From: CAZVFX01 sp964626565 | Lineage (GTDB): Bacteria > Myxococcota_A > UBA9042 > CAIXZC01 | DNA: 7,593 bases | Reading direction: 5' to 3' | Assembly: GCA_964626565.1 (NCBI GenBank) | Contig: CAZVFX010000210.1 | Span: forward strand, 1-7,593 | Shown: positions 1 through 7,150 of the stretch, piece after piece | How positions within the stretch are numbered: the first letter of the stretch is position 1 | Layout of the letters: the number at the start of each line of letters is the position of its first letter | The notes under the pieces: generated by a model | The model's database searches: none | What the model saw: the letters and a program-made list of their open reading frames with translations, nothing else | What the model was told of the DNA's origin: nothing | Made by a program: the position numbers and the translations under genes

Positions 1-1215
1 AACTACTGCTCAAACAGCGTGTGCGTCAAGAGCCTGCTGACCGGACAAACCCCCGCATGTTGTTGGACCATTTTCCAATGTGACGAGATCCCCGGTATGG
101 TGGCCGTCTGCGTTGGCAATCAGTGTGTACACGTACCGTTGTCCGATTACTGCTCCAGCGACGACGAGTGCGACGACGACAGCCCGTGCACCGATGATCT
201 GTGCGGCCCCGGGTTCTCCTGCCAGTTTGTGGACAACGGTTCGTACAACTGCTGCGACCAACACCAGGATTGCATGCCAGGAGGCGAGTGGGACGACGGT
301 GTGCCGTCCACAACCGACGTGTGCGACGAAAACCAGTGCGTGCACTTCGTCCTTCCCGGCTATTGTGACGACAGCGGGTATTTCCAGTGCCTGCCGGACG
401 ACAATATTTGCACCAATGACTACTGCGATCTGGTGGAGAATACCTGCCACTACGAGTGTGTGCCGGGCTGCTGTGCAGTGGGCAACTGCACCGATGGCGA
501 CGTCTGCACGGAAGACACGTGTGATTGCTACGGTTGCCAGCATGTTCCGATAGAGGGCTGCTGCAACTCCGACCTCGACTGCGAGGGAGGCGCCATCTGC
601 TCAAACTATCACTGTACGTGTGATAACGAGCAGTGCGAAGGGCTTTGCTGTGAGGAGGGGGAAGTCTGTTACTTCAAGAACAAGTGGCTTGGCGGACCAA
701 AGGAATGCTGTCTCCCCGATTGTCCCGAATACGGCGTTGACGACGGATGCGGTGAGTTCTGTCTTGGGGGTGGCTACCTGCCTCTCGAGGCGGATGTCGA
801 GCTCTGTTGCTACTACAAAATGATGGGCACCTGCTTCGACGCGGTCCCGGCGGGTGGTGGACTCCAGGTCGACGTCGCTGGGAACGAAGTCACGGTCACC
901 TGGGTGGGAGTTCTCTACGAGGAATGCGCCGTGCCCGAATCGTTCCATCTGACGACACAGGGGGGCCAACTCCTTCTCGAACTGGTCGATCTGGGGTGCA
1001 ACCCGGTCGTCGAGCCCGCTCTCACCTGCCCCCCAAAGTGCTTGTGTTGCGACGACAACTGCGTGGGTGATTTCACGACATCGTTCGAACTCGAGCCGGG
1101 GGAGTACGAGCTGACGGTGAAGTGTGAGCTGACTTGGCTCACTGAAAACGGTGGGATTTGGCCGAACATGTGCGGCCAACCTGAGACCTTCCAGATCTCC
1201 GTGCCGGGACCTTGA
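1..1215 (+). CDS. Secreted Cys-rich repeat protein, 3' part (5' end outside window)
   Basis: The frame is open from base 1 to a TGA at 1213-1215, giving 404 visible residues; the GTG at 19 is probably internal. About 57 residues are Cys (roughly 14%). Residues 1-254 form irregular Cys-rich repeats with the motifs 'CTDDLC', 'CTNDYC' and 'CTEDTC' and a recurring 'CC-x(4,5)-C' (NCCDQHQDC, GCCAVGNC, GCCNSDLDC, LCCEEGEVC). Such repeats are common in extracellular proteins of Myxococcota-like bacteria and imply a disulfide-bonded, exported protein. Residues 255-404 have fewer Cys and alternate hydrophobic and polar residues (for example 'LQVDVAGNEVTVTWVG' and 'PGEYELTVKCELTW'), which suggests a beta-sandwich ending just before the stop. 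I do not recognise this C-terminal domain. No signal peptide can be judged because the N-terminus is missing. A surface or matrix role is inference. The stop lies 22 bases from the convergent yaiI stop, with no clear terminator hairpin between them. Confidence 0.85.
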   Translation, partial: NYCSNSVCVKSLLTGQTPACCWTIFQCDEIPGMVAVCVGNQCVHVPLSDYCSSDDECDDDSPCTDDLCGPGFSCQFVDNGSYNCCDQHQDCMPGGEWDDGVPSTTDVCDENQCVHFVLPGYCDDSGYFQCLPDDNICTNDYCDLVENTCHYECVPGCCAVGNCTDGDVCTEDTCDCYGCQHVPIEGCCNSDLDCEGGAICSNYHCTCDNEQCEGLCCEEGEVCYFKNKWLGGPKECCLPDCPEYGVDDGCGEFCLGGGYLPLEADVELCCYYKMMGTCFDAVPAGGGLQVDVAGNEVTVTWVGVLYEECAVPESFHLTTQGGQLLLELVDLGCNPVVEPALTCPPKCLCCDDNCVGDFTTSFELEPGEYELTVKCELTWLTENGGIWPNMCGQPETFQISVPGP

Positions 1216-1237
1216 CGGGCAGCCCAGGAAGGGTCAG

Positions 1238-1693
1238 CTACGCCGATGGGCCGTGCTTTGCCAGCCACCTATCTAGTTGATTGGCGAAGGCCTGGCGGTC
1301 GCCTTTGGAGAACGGTGCGGGGCCGCCGGTTTCAACGCCGCTGTCCCTCAGGTCCGACATGAAGTCGCGGATGGACAGCCGCTCCCTTGCATTTTCCTCA
1401 TCGATGAGATTCCCTTTGGGATCAATGACGAACCCGCCCTTTTCGATCACGTCGGCTGCCAGGGGGATGTCCGCGGTGATCACCAGGTCTCCGGGGTGGA
1501 GCAATTCGACGATGCGATTGTCCGCGACGTCGAATCCCGCCGGCACCTGCAGGGTATTAATGTACGGCGAAGGCGGGGTCTGCATGGGCTGGTTGGCCAC
1601 GAGCGTAAGGGTGACCTGCACCCTCTTTGCTGCCCGGTAGAGGAGCTCCTTGATCACCCTGGGACACGCATCCGCATCAACCCAAATCTGCAT
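1238..1693 (-). CDS. yaiI: YaiI/YqxD family protein (DUF188, UPF0178)
   Basis: This is a 151-residue protein of the family's usual length (E. coli YaiI is about 150 aa). Visible family signatures are 'IWVDADACP' (residues 3-11), 'LVANQ' (31-35), 'GFDVADN' (53-59), 'GDLVITADIPLAA' (68-80), 'RDFM' (109-112) and 'ETGGPAPFSKGDRQAF' (121-136). The Asp-rich start (D6, D8) and 'ITADIPLA' fit the PIN-like fold assigned to this family, which suggests a metal-dependent nuclease-like site, but no biochemical role is established. The start is chosen at ATG 1693 because family members begin just before 'IWVDADACP' and a GGAGG (1703-1707) lies 9 nt upstream; ATG 1699 has a spacing of only 3 nt, and a TTG at 1720 would put the Shine-Dalgarno inside the gene. 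It is convergent with the Cys-rich gene and divergent from the amidase gene. No residue of the family signature looks lost. Confidence 0.95.
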   Translation of the reverse strand: MQIWVDADACPRVIKELLYRAAKRVQVTLTLVANQPMQTPPSPYINTLQVPAGFDVADNRIVELLHPGDLVITADIPLAADVIEKGGFVIDPKGNLIDEENARERLSIRDFMSDLRDSGVETGGPAPFSKGDRQAFANQLDRWLAKHGPSA

Positions 1694-1720
1694 CGCCATA
1701 AACCTCCCTTCCCGCCCCAA

Positions 1721-1749
1721 CTTATCATCGAAGCGGCCCCGAAATGCAA
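1721..1749 (-). promoter_or_regulatory. Weak candidate promoter for yaiI
   Basis: Read on the minus strand, TTGCAT (1749-1744) is followed after 17 nt by GATAAG (1726-1721). These match the sigma70 consensus at 3/6 and 4/6 positions. It sits about 28 bp upstream of the yaiI ATG and upstream of the GGAGG. The match is poor and rests mainly on spacing and position. Confidence 0.22.
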
Positions 1750-1761
1750 GTCACAACTCCA

Positions 1762-1791
1762 TTGACACCCGCCCCATGGGTGGCTGACAAT
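1762..1791 (+). promoter_or_regulatory. Candidate sigma70-type promoter for the amidase gene
   Basis: A perfect -35 box TTGACA (1762-1767) is followed after 18 nt by GACAAT (1786-1791), which matches 4/6 of TATAAT. An 8-bp palindrome CCCATGGG (1773-1780) lies in the spacer. The predicted transcript would start near 1798, leaving a short leader with GGAG (1802-1805) 6 nt before ATG 1812. Confidence 0.4.
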
Positions 1792-1811
1792 CCGTGATGA
1801 CGGAGTGAGAA

Positions 1812-3290
1812 ATGGTGAAGAGGCTTAGAGGTTGGAAGTTATTGGTTGGGTCCGCAGGAGCGCTCCTGGTGGTCGGCTACCTGCTGCTGCTGATTCCCGA
1901 GTGCTCGAAGCCTGTTCCGGAGACCGCTGCGAGCGGTCCTTTTGCATGGCATGCGGACGAGTATTGGGAACATCTGGAAACCCGGTTCGCCCTGGCGAGA
2001 GAGCGTGGCTGCCCCGACAACGTGGCCCTGATAACCGCGGGGTTTACGCGGGCCGAATCACTGGTCACGGAATTGGAGTCCGGGCCCCACACGCCGGCCG
2101 ATCCTGTGTTCGAAAGCCTGGAGCAGGAGATGTTCGCGCTCGCTTCACTGCTGGCAGCCTGCCCGGGACGATTATCGGACTTTGCTTCCCTGACCTTTCG
2201 AATCCGGGACCGCGTGAAAGAGATCTCCCGAGGATGGGACCCCAACGAGACGATCAGCCGCACCCGCGTTTATCGCCTGCTGTACGGCGGCCGGGCCGCC
2301 TTGGAGGAGGTGATGCTGCAAGCCGACCCCGGGGCGCTGTCGGATATGCAGGAAATGACTTTGGAGCCTTCGGCCACCCCATCGGCCAGGGTGTTGGGCG
2401 TAACGGTACACAGCGGCGACCTGCTGGTTTCACGAGGCGGGGCGCCCACGTCCGCGCTCATCGCCCGGGGCAACGACTATCCGGGCAATTTCTCCCACGT
2501 CGCGCTCCTCCACGTCGACGAAGAAACTTCGCTGGCCTCCATCATCGAGGCCCACATCGAGCAGGGAGTAGTGGTCACCTCGCTGAAGGAATACCTGGAA
2601 GACGTGAAGTTGAGAGTAATGGTATTGCGCCTGCGGACAGACCTGCCGGCCCTGGAACGCGACCCTCTGCTGCCTCACAAGGCCGCTTCCCTGGCACTCA
2701 AGCAGGCCACGGAATCCCACATCCCCTACGATTTCAAGATGGATTTCAAGGATCACGCCAGCCTGTTCTGCTCCGAAGTTGCGTCCGCAGCCTACGAAGA
2801 GTTCGGCGTGACGCTCTGGCGCGGCGTTTCCACCATTTCCAGCCCGGGACTGGCTAGTTGGCTGGCCGCTTTCGGCGTCGAGAATTTCTACACCCAGGAG
2901 CCTTCCGACCTCGAATACGATCCCCAACTCAAAGTCGTAGCCGAGTGGCGGGACCGGGAGACGCTGTGGCAGGACCACCTGGACAATGCGGTGGTCGATG
3001 TGATGCTGGAAGGTGCCGAGCGGGGTGAGGAGTTGGAGTACGCCTGGTATCTGCTCCCCCTGGCGCGACTTGCCAAGGCGTATAGCGTCACGCTCAACCT
3101 GACGGGCAAGGTGGGGCCGGTCCCCGAGGGGATGAGCGCAACGGCCGCGCTGCGCAATCAGCGGTTCGAGGCCACCCACAAGGACTTGAAGGCACGCCTG
3201 GAGAACGCTGCCCGCGACTTCCGGACTTCGGAAGGCTACGTGCCGCCCTACTGGGAGCTCGTCCGCCTGGCGCGGCAAGGGCCTCGCTGA
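1812..3290 (+). CDS. Membrane-anchored permuted papain-like amidase (YiiX/YaeF, C92 type)
   Basis: The product is 492 aa. Residues 2-9 are basic and 10-28 hydrophobic, giving an uncleaved anchor or signal peptide; the sequence before C31 is a poor lipobox. The recognisable domain spans about 198-335: 'GDLLVSRGG' (202-210), 'NFSHVALL' with H229, 'IIEAH' with E246, 'GVVVTSLKEYL' and 'LFCSEVASAAYEEFG' with C320. The order His, Glu, then Cys is that of the circularly permuted NlpC/P60-like amidases (DUF830/C92), in which Cys is the nucleophile; the bond cut in this family is not settled. Small members are near 200 aa, so the roughly 170-residue N-terminal region (helical, Leu/Glu/Arg rich) and the roughly 155-residue C-terminal region are extensions I do not recognise. 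The ATG at 1812 is supported by GGAG 6 nt upstream. An envelope-facing hydrolase is likely; the substrate is unknown. The 79-bp gap and separate promoter before the next gene argue against an operon with it. Confidence 0.85.
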   Translation: MVKRLRGWKLLVGSAGALLVVGYLLLLIPECSKPVPETAASGPFAWHADEYWEHLETRFALARERGCPDNVALITAGFTRAESLVTELESGPHTPADPVFESLEQEMFALASLLAACPGRLSDFASLTFRIRDRVKEISRGWDPNETISRTRVYRLLYGGRAALEEVMLQADPGALSDMQEMTLEPSATPSARVLGVTVHSGDLLVSRGGAPTSALIARGNDYPGNFSHVALLHVDEETSLASIIEAHIEQGVVVTSLKEYLEDVKLRVMVLRLRTDLPALERDPLLPHKAASLALKQATESHIPYDFKMDFKDHASLFCSEVASAAYEEFGVTLWRGVSTISSPGLASWLAAFGVENFYTQEPSDLEYDPQLKVVAEWRDRETLWQDHLDNAVVDVMLEGAERGEELEYAWYLLPLARLAKAYSVTLNLTGKVGPVPEGMSATAALRNQRFEATHKDLKARLENAARDFRTSEGYVPPYWELVRLARQGPR

Positions 3291-3301
3291 CGGCATCTCC
3301 G

Positions 3302-3330
3302 TTGACTTCGCCGGCACCTGGTGGTGTAAT
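3302..3330 (+). promoter_or_regulatory. Candidate sigma70-type promoter for the surface lipoprotein gene
   Basis: TTGACT (3302-3307) and TGTAAT (3325-3330) are separated by the optimal 17 nt, and each box matches 5 of 6 consensus bases. Transcription would start near 3337, giving a leader of about 33 nt that contains the Shine-Dalgarno. This is the best promoter match in the window. It lies directly after the amidase stop. Confidence 0.55.
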
Positions 3331-3359
3331 GGGTTCAGTTCTATTTACCGTTCGCACGC

Positions 3360-3365
3360 AAGGAG
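3360..3365 (+). promoter_or_regulatory. Ribosome binding site for the surface lipoprotein gene
   Basis: AAGGAG lies 4 nt before ATG 3370. It fixes the start that gives an N-terminus of the form basic residues, hydrophobic stretch, then Cys. Confidence 0.7.
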
Positions 3366-3369
3366 ACGT

Positions 3370-6300
3370 ATGAAGAGAGACCTTTGCTGCCTGCTGATGC
3401 TGGCCCTGACCTGTGGCTGCGGTGCGGGTGCGGAAATCGTCGAGGCAGACCTCGGAACCGACACGGCCGGTGTGGAAGTAGTCGCAGATGCCACGGACGA
3501 ACTCCCTTCCTCCCTCGACGTGACGGACGCGGCGCCGGAATTGGAGTGGTGGTTGTACCTGGATGCCGACAACGCAGCCGCCGATTCCGAAACCAATCTC
3601 GGCCCGGAACCGGGTGCAGCCGGGTATGCGTGTGACACCGGGGAGGATTGCCTGGAAGGGTTCTGTATCCAGACCGGGGACGGCATGCAGTGCACGATCA
3701 CCTGCGAAGAGGAGTGCCCTTTTGACTGGAACTGCGTCCAGCACACCCCCAGCCTGCCCGACCAGATCTTCCTCTGCGTGCCCACCATTACCGACCTGTG
3801 CCGGCCCTGCAACCTCAACTCCGACTGCTGGACCAACGATGTGGACGCAGGGCAGGTGTGTCTGGACTACGGCCAGGGCGGGAGTTTTTGTGGGGCCCCG
3901 TGTGAAACCACCGCGGATTGCCCCGATGACTACCAGTGCCAGGAGGGTACCGACGTCTCCGGCGCCGCGGTGTCTCAGTGCGCGCTTTCGGCGGGAGAGT
4001 GCCCCTGCAAACAGTGGTACGTAGACGAGGGCGCGTCCACCGACTGCGTCGTCGAAAACGAATGGGGGACGTGTAGCGGTGACCGGCAATGCATGGCAGA
4101 TGGGCTCACCGCTTGCTCCGCGCCTATGCCCGCGGCTGAGATTTGCAACGCTCAGGATGACGACTGCGATGGACTTGTCGACGAAGACCTTGGGGGAGGA
4201 AAGTGCTTCAACATCAACGAGCACGGCACTTGCGTCGGCAGCGAAATATGTGAAGGCGGGACCGTCCTGTGCGTCGGTGAATCGGCATCCCCCGAGCTTT
4301 GCGATGGGGAAGACAACGACTGCGACGGCGACATGGACGAAGGATTCCCGGATACCGACGGCGACGGCACCGCTGACTGCCTGGAAACCGATGCCGACGG
4401 CGACGGCGTACTCGACAGCGTGGACAACTGTATTGGTGTGAAGAACCCGGGGCAGGAAGACGCCGATTTCGACCTTCTGGGAGACATTTGCGACCCCGAC
4501 GACGACAACGACATGAGCCCCGATACCGAAGACTGTGCACCCAAGGATCCGGACATCAACCCCGGCGCGGACGAGGAATGCGACGGTAAAGATAACAACT
4601 GCAACTTCATCGTCGACGAGGGTTTTGACGATAACGACCTCGATGGCTACAAGGACTGCATCGACGACGACGACGACAACGATGGAATCGACGATCAGCT
4701 CGACTGTGCGCCTCTGGACCCCGGCATTTTCACCGGGGCCGTGGAACAGTGCGACGATGTCGACAACGACTGCGACGGCGAAGTGGACGAAGGTTTTAGC
4801 GATCTAGACTCCGACGGTGACAAGGACTGTGTGGACGATGACGACGACGGTGACGGCGTAATCGACAGCGCGGACAATTGTGTTGGTGTGAACAACCCGG
4901 AGCAGGAGAATCTTGACGGAGACTCTCTCGGCGACGCTTGTGACGACGACGACGACGGCGACGCAATACCTGACGGCGCTGACAATTGCGTTGGTGTCAA
5001 GAACACGCTCCAGTTGGACACGGATGCGGACGGCCTCGGGGATTCCTGTGATGACGACATCGATGGTGACGGCAAAGACAATGGCGGTGACAACTGCCCA
5101 CTTATCGCCAACCCGGGCCAGGAGGACAGCGACAGCGACGGAACCGGGGATGCGTGTGAGGACGACAAAGACGGGGACGGTTCACCCGACACCGTGGATT
5201 GTGCGCCCCTCAATCCCGCCATCTTCCCGGGCGCGGTTGAGGCGTGCGACGGCATGGACAACGACTGCGACCTGGCGGAAGACGAAGGTTTTGTCGACAC
5301 CGACTTCGACGGCGTCAAGGATTGTGTGGACTCGGATGACGACAACGACGGGGACCCGGACCAAACAGACTGCGCACCGCTTGACTCGGACATGCACAAC
5401 GGGGCGGCTGAACAATGTGATGGGAAAGACAACAACTGCAGCGGTGAAACTGACGAAGCGCTGGGGACGACTACCTGCGGCAAGGGGCAGTGCACCCACA
5501 CGGTGCCCAATTGCATGGGTGGCATCCCTCAGGTCTGCGACGACATGGAGGGTGTTGGGGTAGAAGAATGTGACGGNNNNNNNNNNNNNNNNNNNNNNNN
5601 NNNNNNNNNNNNNNNNNNNNNNNNNNNNNNNNNNNNNNNNNNNNNNNNNNNNNNNNNNNNNNNNNNNNNNNNNNNNGGAGGGTGTTGGGGTAGAAGAATG
5701 TGACGGCCTGGACAACGATTGCGACGGCCCGGTTGATGAGGACCTGGGGCAACTGGCGTGCGGAAAAGGGCTCTGTTTTCACACTACCCCGGCCTGTCTG
5801 GACGGAGTGGTTCAGGTGTGCGATCCGTTGGCAGGTGCGCTGCCTGAGGTGTGCGACTCGCAGGACAACGACTGCGACGGGGAGATTGACGAGGAGTTGG
5901 GAACTTCCACTTGCGGTATGGGCCTGTGTCTCCACACGGCCGAGAACTGTGTCAACGGCGTAACCCAGGTGTGCAACCCGTTTTCCGGAGCCATGCCCGA
6001 GGAGTGCGATGGCGTGGACAACAACTGCAACGGCATCGTTGACGACGGCCTGGGCGCGTCCACCTGCGGCCTGGGTGTCTGCCTCCACACCGTGCAGAAT
6101 TGCGTCGACGGAGAGCCCCAGGATTGCGAGCCGAAGGAGGGGTCTGAGCCCGAAGAATGTGACGGAATAGACAACGACTGCGACGGCATGATCGACGAAG
6201 CGCTGGGGTCCACGTCCTGCGGCCTGGGCGAGTGTCTTCATTCGGTGGAAGCCTGCTTCGCCGGCGAACTTCAATCTTGTGACCCGCTGGAGGGAACCCT

Positions 6301-7150
6301 GCCCGAGGAATGTGACGGCCTCGACAACAACTGCGACGGCGATGTGGACGAGGGGTTTGACGACTACGACGAGGACGGGTTGGCGGACTGCGTGGACCCG
6401 GACGACGACAACGACGGAGACCCCGACGAGCTTGACTGTGCACCCTTTGATGACACCATCGGGCCCTCTACAACCGAAATCTGCCTCAACGACATCGACG
6501 AAGATTGCAGCGAAGACACTCAGGACGAGTGCGTCCAGGAAAGCTGCGCCAAATTGCTGGCCTTGAAGCCAACAACAGTCAACGGTGTGTACAAGATGGA
6601 TCCGGACGGGGACGGTCCCATCGAGCCGGTCCCGGTTTTCTGCGACATGACCATGGACGGGGGAGGATGGACACTGGTGGCGGTAAACGGAGACAACCAC
6701 GGACTCGTGATGGAGGCCTCAGCCATGGGCAGCGTGGACCAGATCCTGCGCAAAGATCCGGGCGCCGACGTCATCCACAAACTGTCGGACGACTTGATCA
6801 ACAGCCTCAAAAAAGACGCGGGGGACGCTATCGGAATCAGACTCATCTACGAGGAGATCCCGTCCGTGCGTAAATTCGGAAAGTCCAGCTGCACCTGGCA
6901 GTCCAACAGCGCGAACCCTGACGACTCCGCTTGCGATTATGCGACGGGCAGTTACTCTGCGAATCCTTCGTGGAGCGGCCCCCACACCTACTACTGGTTC
7001 AGCGGCGGTCTGCCGAGCTGGGGCGGGGGCGGCTGCCCGTCGTGGGAGCGAATGGGGATCTACCGGTCCAGCTACAGCAACCTGCCCGAGTCCTACTTCC
7101 ACGTCGGATCTTGCGGCTTGAACAGTTGGGGCACAGTGTGGGTGAAGTAG
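3370..7150 (+). CDS. Modular acidic surface lipoprotein: MopE-type motifs, TSP3 repeats, C-terminal fibrinogen-like domain (split by assembly gap)
   Basis: As written, the 100-N gap breaks the frame. Merging the identical 30-bp contig ends gives one frame of 1216 aa, and the numbering here uses that merge. Residues 1-17 look like a lipoprotein signal (K2 R3, hydrophobic 5-13, Cys at 15 and 17; the lipobox is imperfect). Residues 18-84 are an acidic linker. Residues 85-256 are Cys-rich, including 'CETTADCPDDYQC'. MopE-type 'ECDGxDNDCDGxxDE' motifs start at 257, 309, 402, 459, 624, 681, 732, 783, 834, 885 and 936, with a degenerate one at 993. TSP3 units with 'DNCxGVxN' or 'DNCPLIAN' have their DNC at 352, 502, 538 and 574. 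From 1015 to the end lies a bacterial fibrinogen-like domain: 'SCAKLLALKP', 'FCDMTMDGGGWTLV' (GGGW 1054-1057) and the end 'WGTVWVK'. TSP3 units bind calcium, and MopE-type motifs are annotated as putative metal (copper) sites. A metal-stabilised surface stalk presenting a binding domain is inference. The 3' end overlaps the oxidoreductase gene. Confidence 0.88.
4294..5409 (+). repeat. 57-residue MopE/Asp-ladder units with inserted 36-residue TSP3 units
   Basis: In this block four motifs (residues 309, 402, 459, 624) end in 'DEGF' and are followed by Asp ladders such as 'DxDxDGxxDC' and 'DDDNDG'. Motif-to-motif distances are 93, 57, 165 and 57 residues. These equal 57 + 36n with n = 1, 0, 3, 0, and n equals the number of TSP3 'DNC' units seen in each interval. 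The three consecutive TSP3 units have their DNC exactly 36 residues apart (502, 538, 574). The last unit ends just before the 681 motif. The copies are diverged in DNA, so they are old or under selection for protein register. Confidence 0.85.
5547..5576 (+). repeat. Left contig end, identical to 5677-5706
   Basis: These 30 bases, encoding 'EGVGVEECDG', are identical to 5677-5706. The match ends exactly at the last base before the N run, and its partner begins exactly at the first base after it. That is the pattern of overlapping contig ends. Confidence 0.95.
5577..5676. other. Assembly gap (100 N)
   Basis: There are exactly 100 N, the usual placeholder for a gap of unknown size. It lies in a tandem-repeat coding region. 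The N run shifts the reading frame between the two halves (net +130 bp against the collapsed form), so automated annotation would split the gene in two here. Confidence 0.98.
5677..5706 (+). repeat. Right contig start, identical to 5547-5576
   Basis: This is the partner of the left contig end. Removing the N run and one copy joins '...EECDG' to 'LDNDCDGPVDEDLG' without a frameshift and keeps the 51-residue period. Confidence 0.95.
6542..7147 (+). other. Fibrinogen-like (GGGWT-type) C-terminal domain of the surface lipoprotein
   Basis: This segment (residues 1015-1216) begins 'SCAKLLALKPTTVNGVYKMD', continues to 'VFCDMTMDGGGWTLV' and ends 'SCGLNSWGTVWVK'. The opening 'SC...L....GVY', then 'CDM...GGGWTL', is the hallmark of the N-terminal half of fibrinogen-related domains and of the short bacterial version. 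In animals such domains bind sugars or acetylated ligands with a calcium site; the ligand here is unknown. A Gly/Trp/Ser-rich stretch 'SGGLPSWGGGGCPSWERMG' lies near the end. Confidence 0.8.

Larger units (their letters stand above)
5410..6304 (+). repeat. Tandem 51-residue (153-bp) Cys-rich MopE units, five visible, gap inside
   Basis: Motifs at residues 681, 732, 783, 834 and 885 each run exactly 51 residues to the next motif. Each unit has the pattern 'EECDGxDNDCDGxxDExLG', then 'CGxGxCxHT', then 'CxxGxxQxC', with six Cys per unit. The distance also holds on each side of the N run: 5410 to 5563 and 5693 to 5846 are both 153 bp. The number of units is therefore five if the contig ends overlap, and more only if whole units are missing. 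A unit of the same type, one residue longer, lies at residue 257. Confidence 0.88.

Noticed and set aside
1216..1237. Possible bidirectional terminator between the convergent genes
   Set aside because: Only 22 bp separate the stops and no stable stem with a T run is visible.
1277..1765. Plus-strand open frame of 162 codons opposite yaiI
   Set aside because: It is antisense to a gene with clear family signatures and has no recognisable product.
1766..1782. Short inverted repeat CACCC/GGGTG and palindrome CCCATGGG in the promoter spacer
   Set aside because: A 5-bp stem and an 8-bp palindrome are expected by chance in GC-rich DNA; no second copy supports an operator.
3094..4224. Long minus-strand open frame (376 codons) opposite the end of the amidase gene and the start of the lipoprotein gene
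   Set aside because: It spans two well-supported plus-strand genes and their promoter region, has no domain or start signal, and arises from high-GC codon bias.
4351..5340. Low-complexity Asp-rich DNA as a possible frameshift artefact or non-coding satellite
   Set aside because: The frame stays open, Cys and Gly positions keep exact 36- and 57-residue register, and third-position changes differ between copies, so it is real coding sequence.
5471..6700. Minus-strand open frame (409 codons) rich in Val and Ile
   Set aside because: It is the complement of Asp-rich codons (GAC/GAT read as GTC/ATC), which lacks stops, and it runs through the N gap.
5570..7150. Separate gene starting just before the gap with an ATG
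   Set aside because: The ATG lies inside 'GAA TGT' of the repeat motif read in the wrong frame; this is the second half of the lipoprotein gene shifted by the N run.
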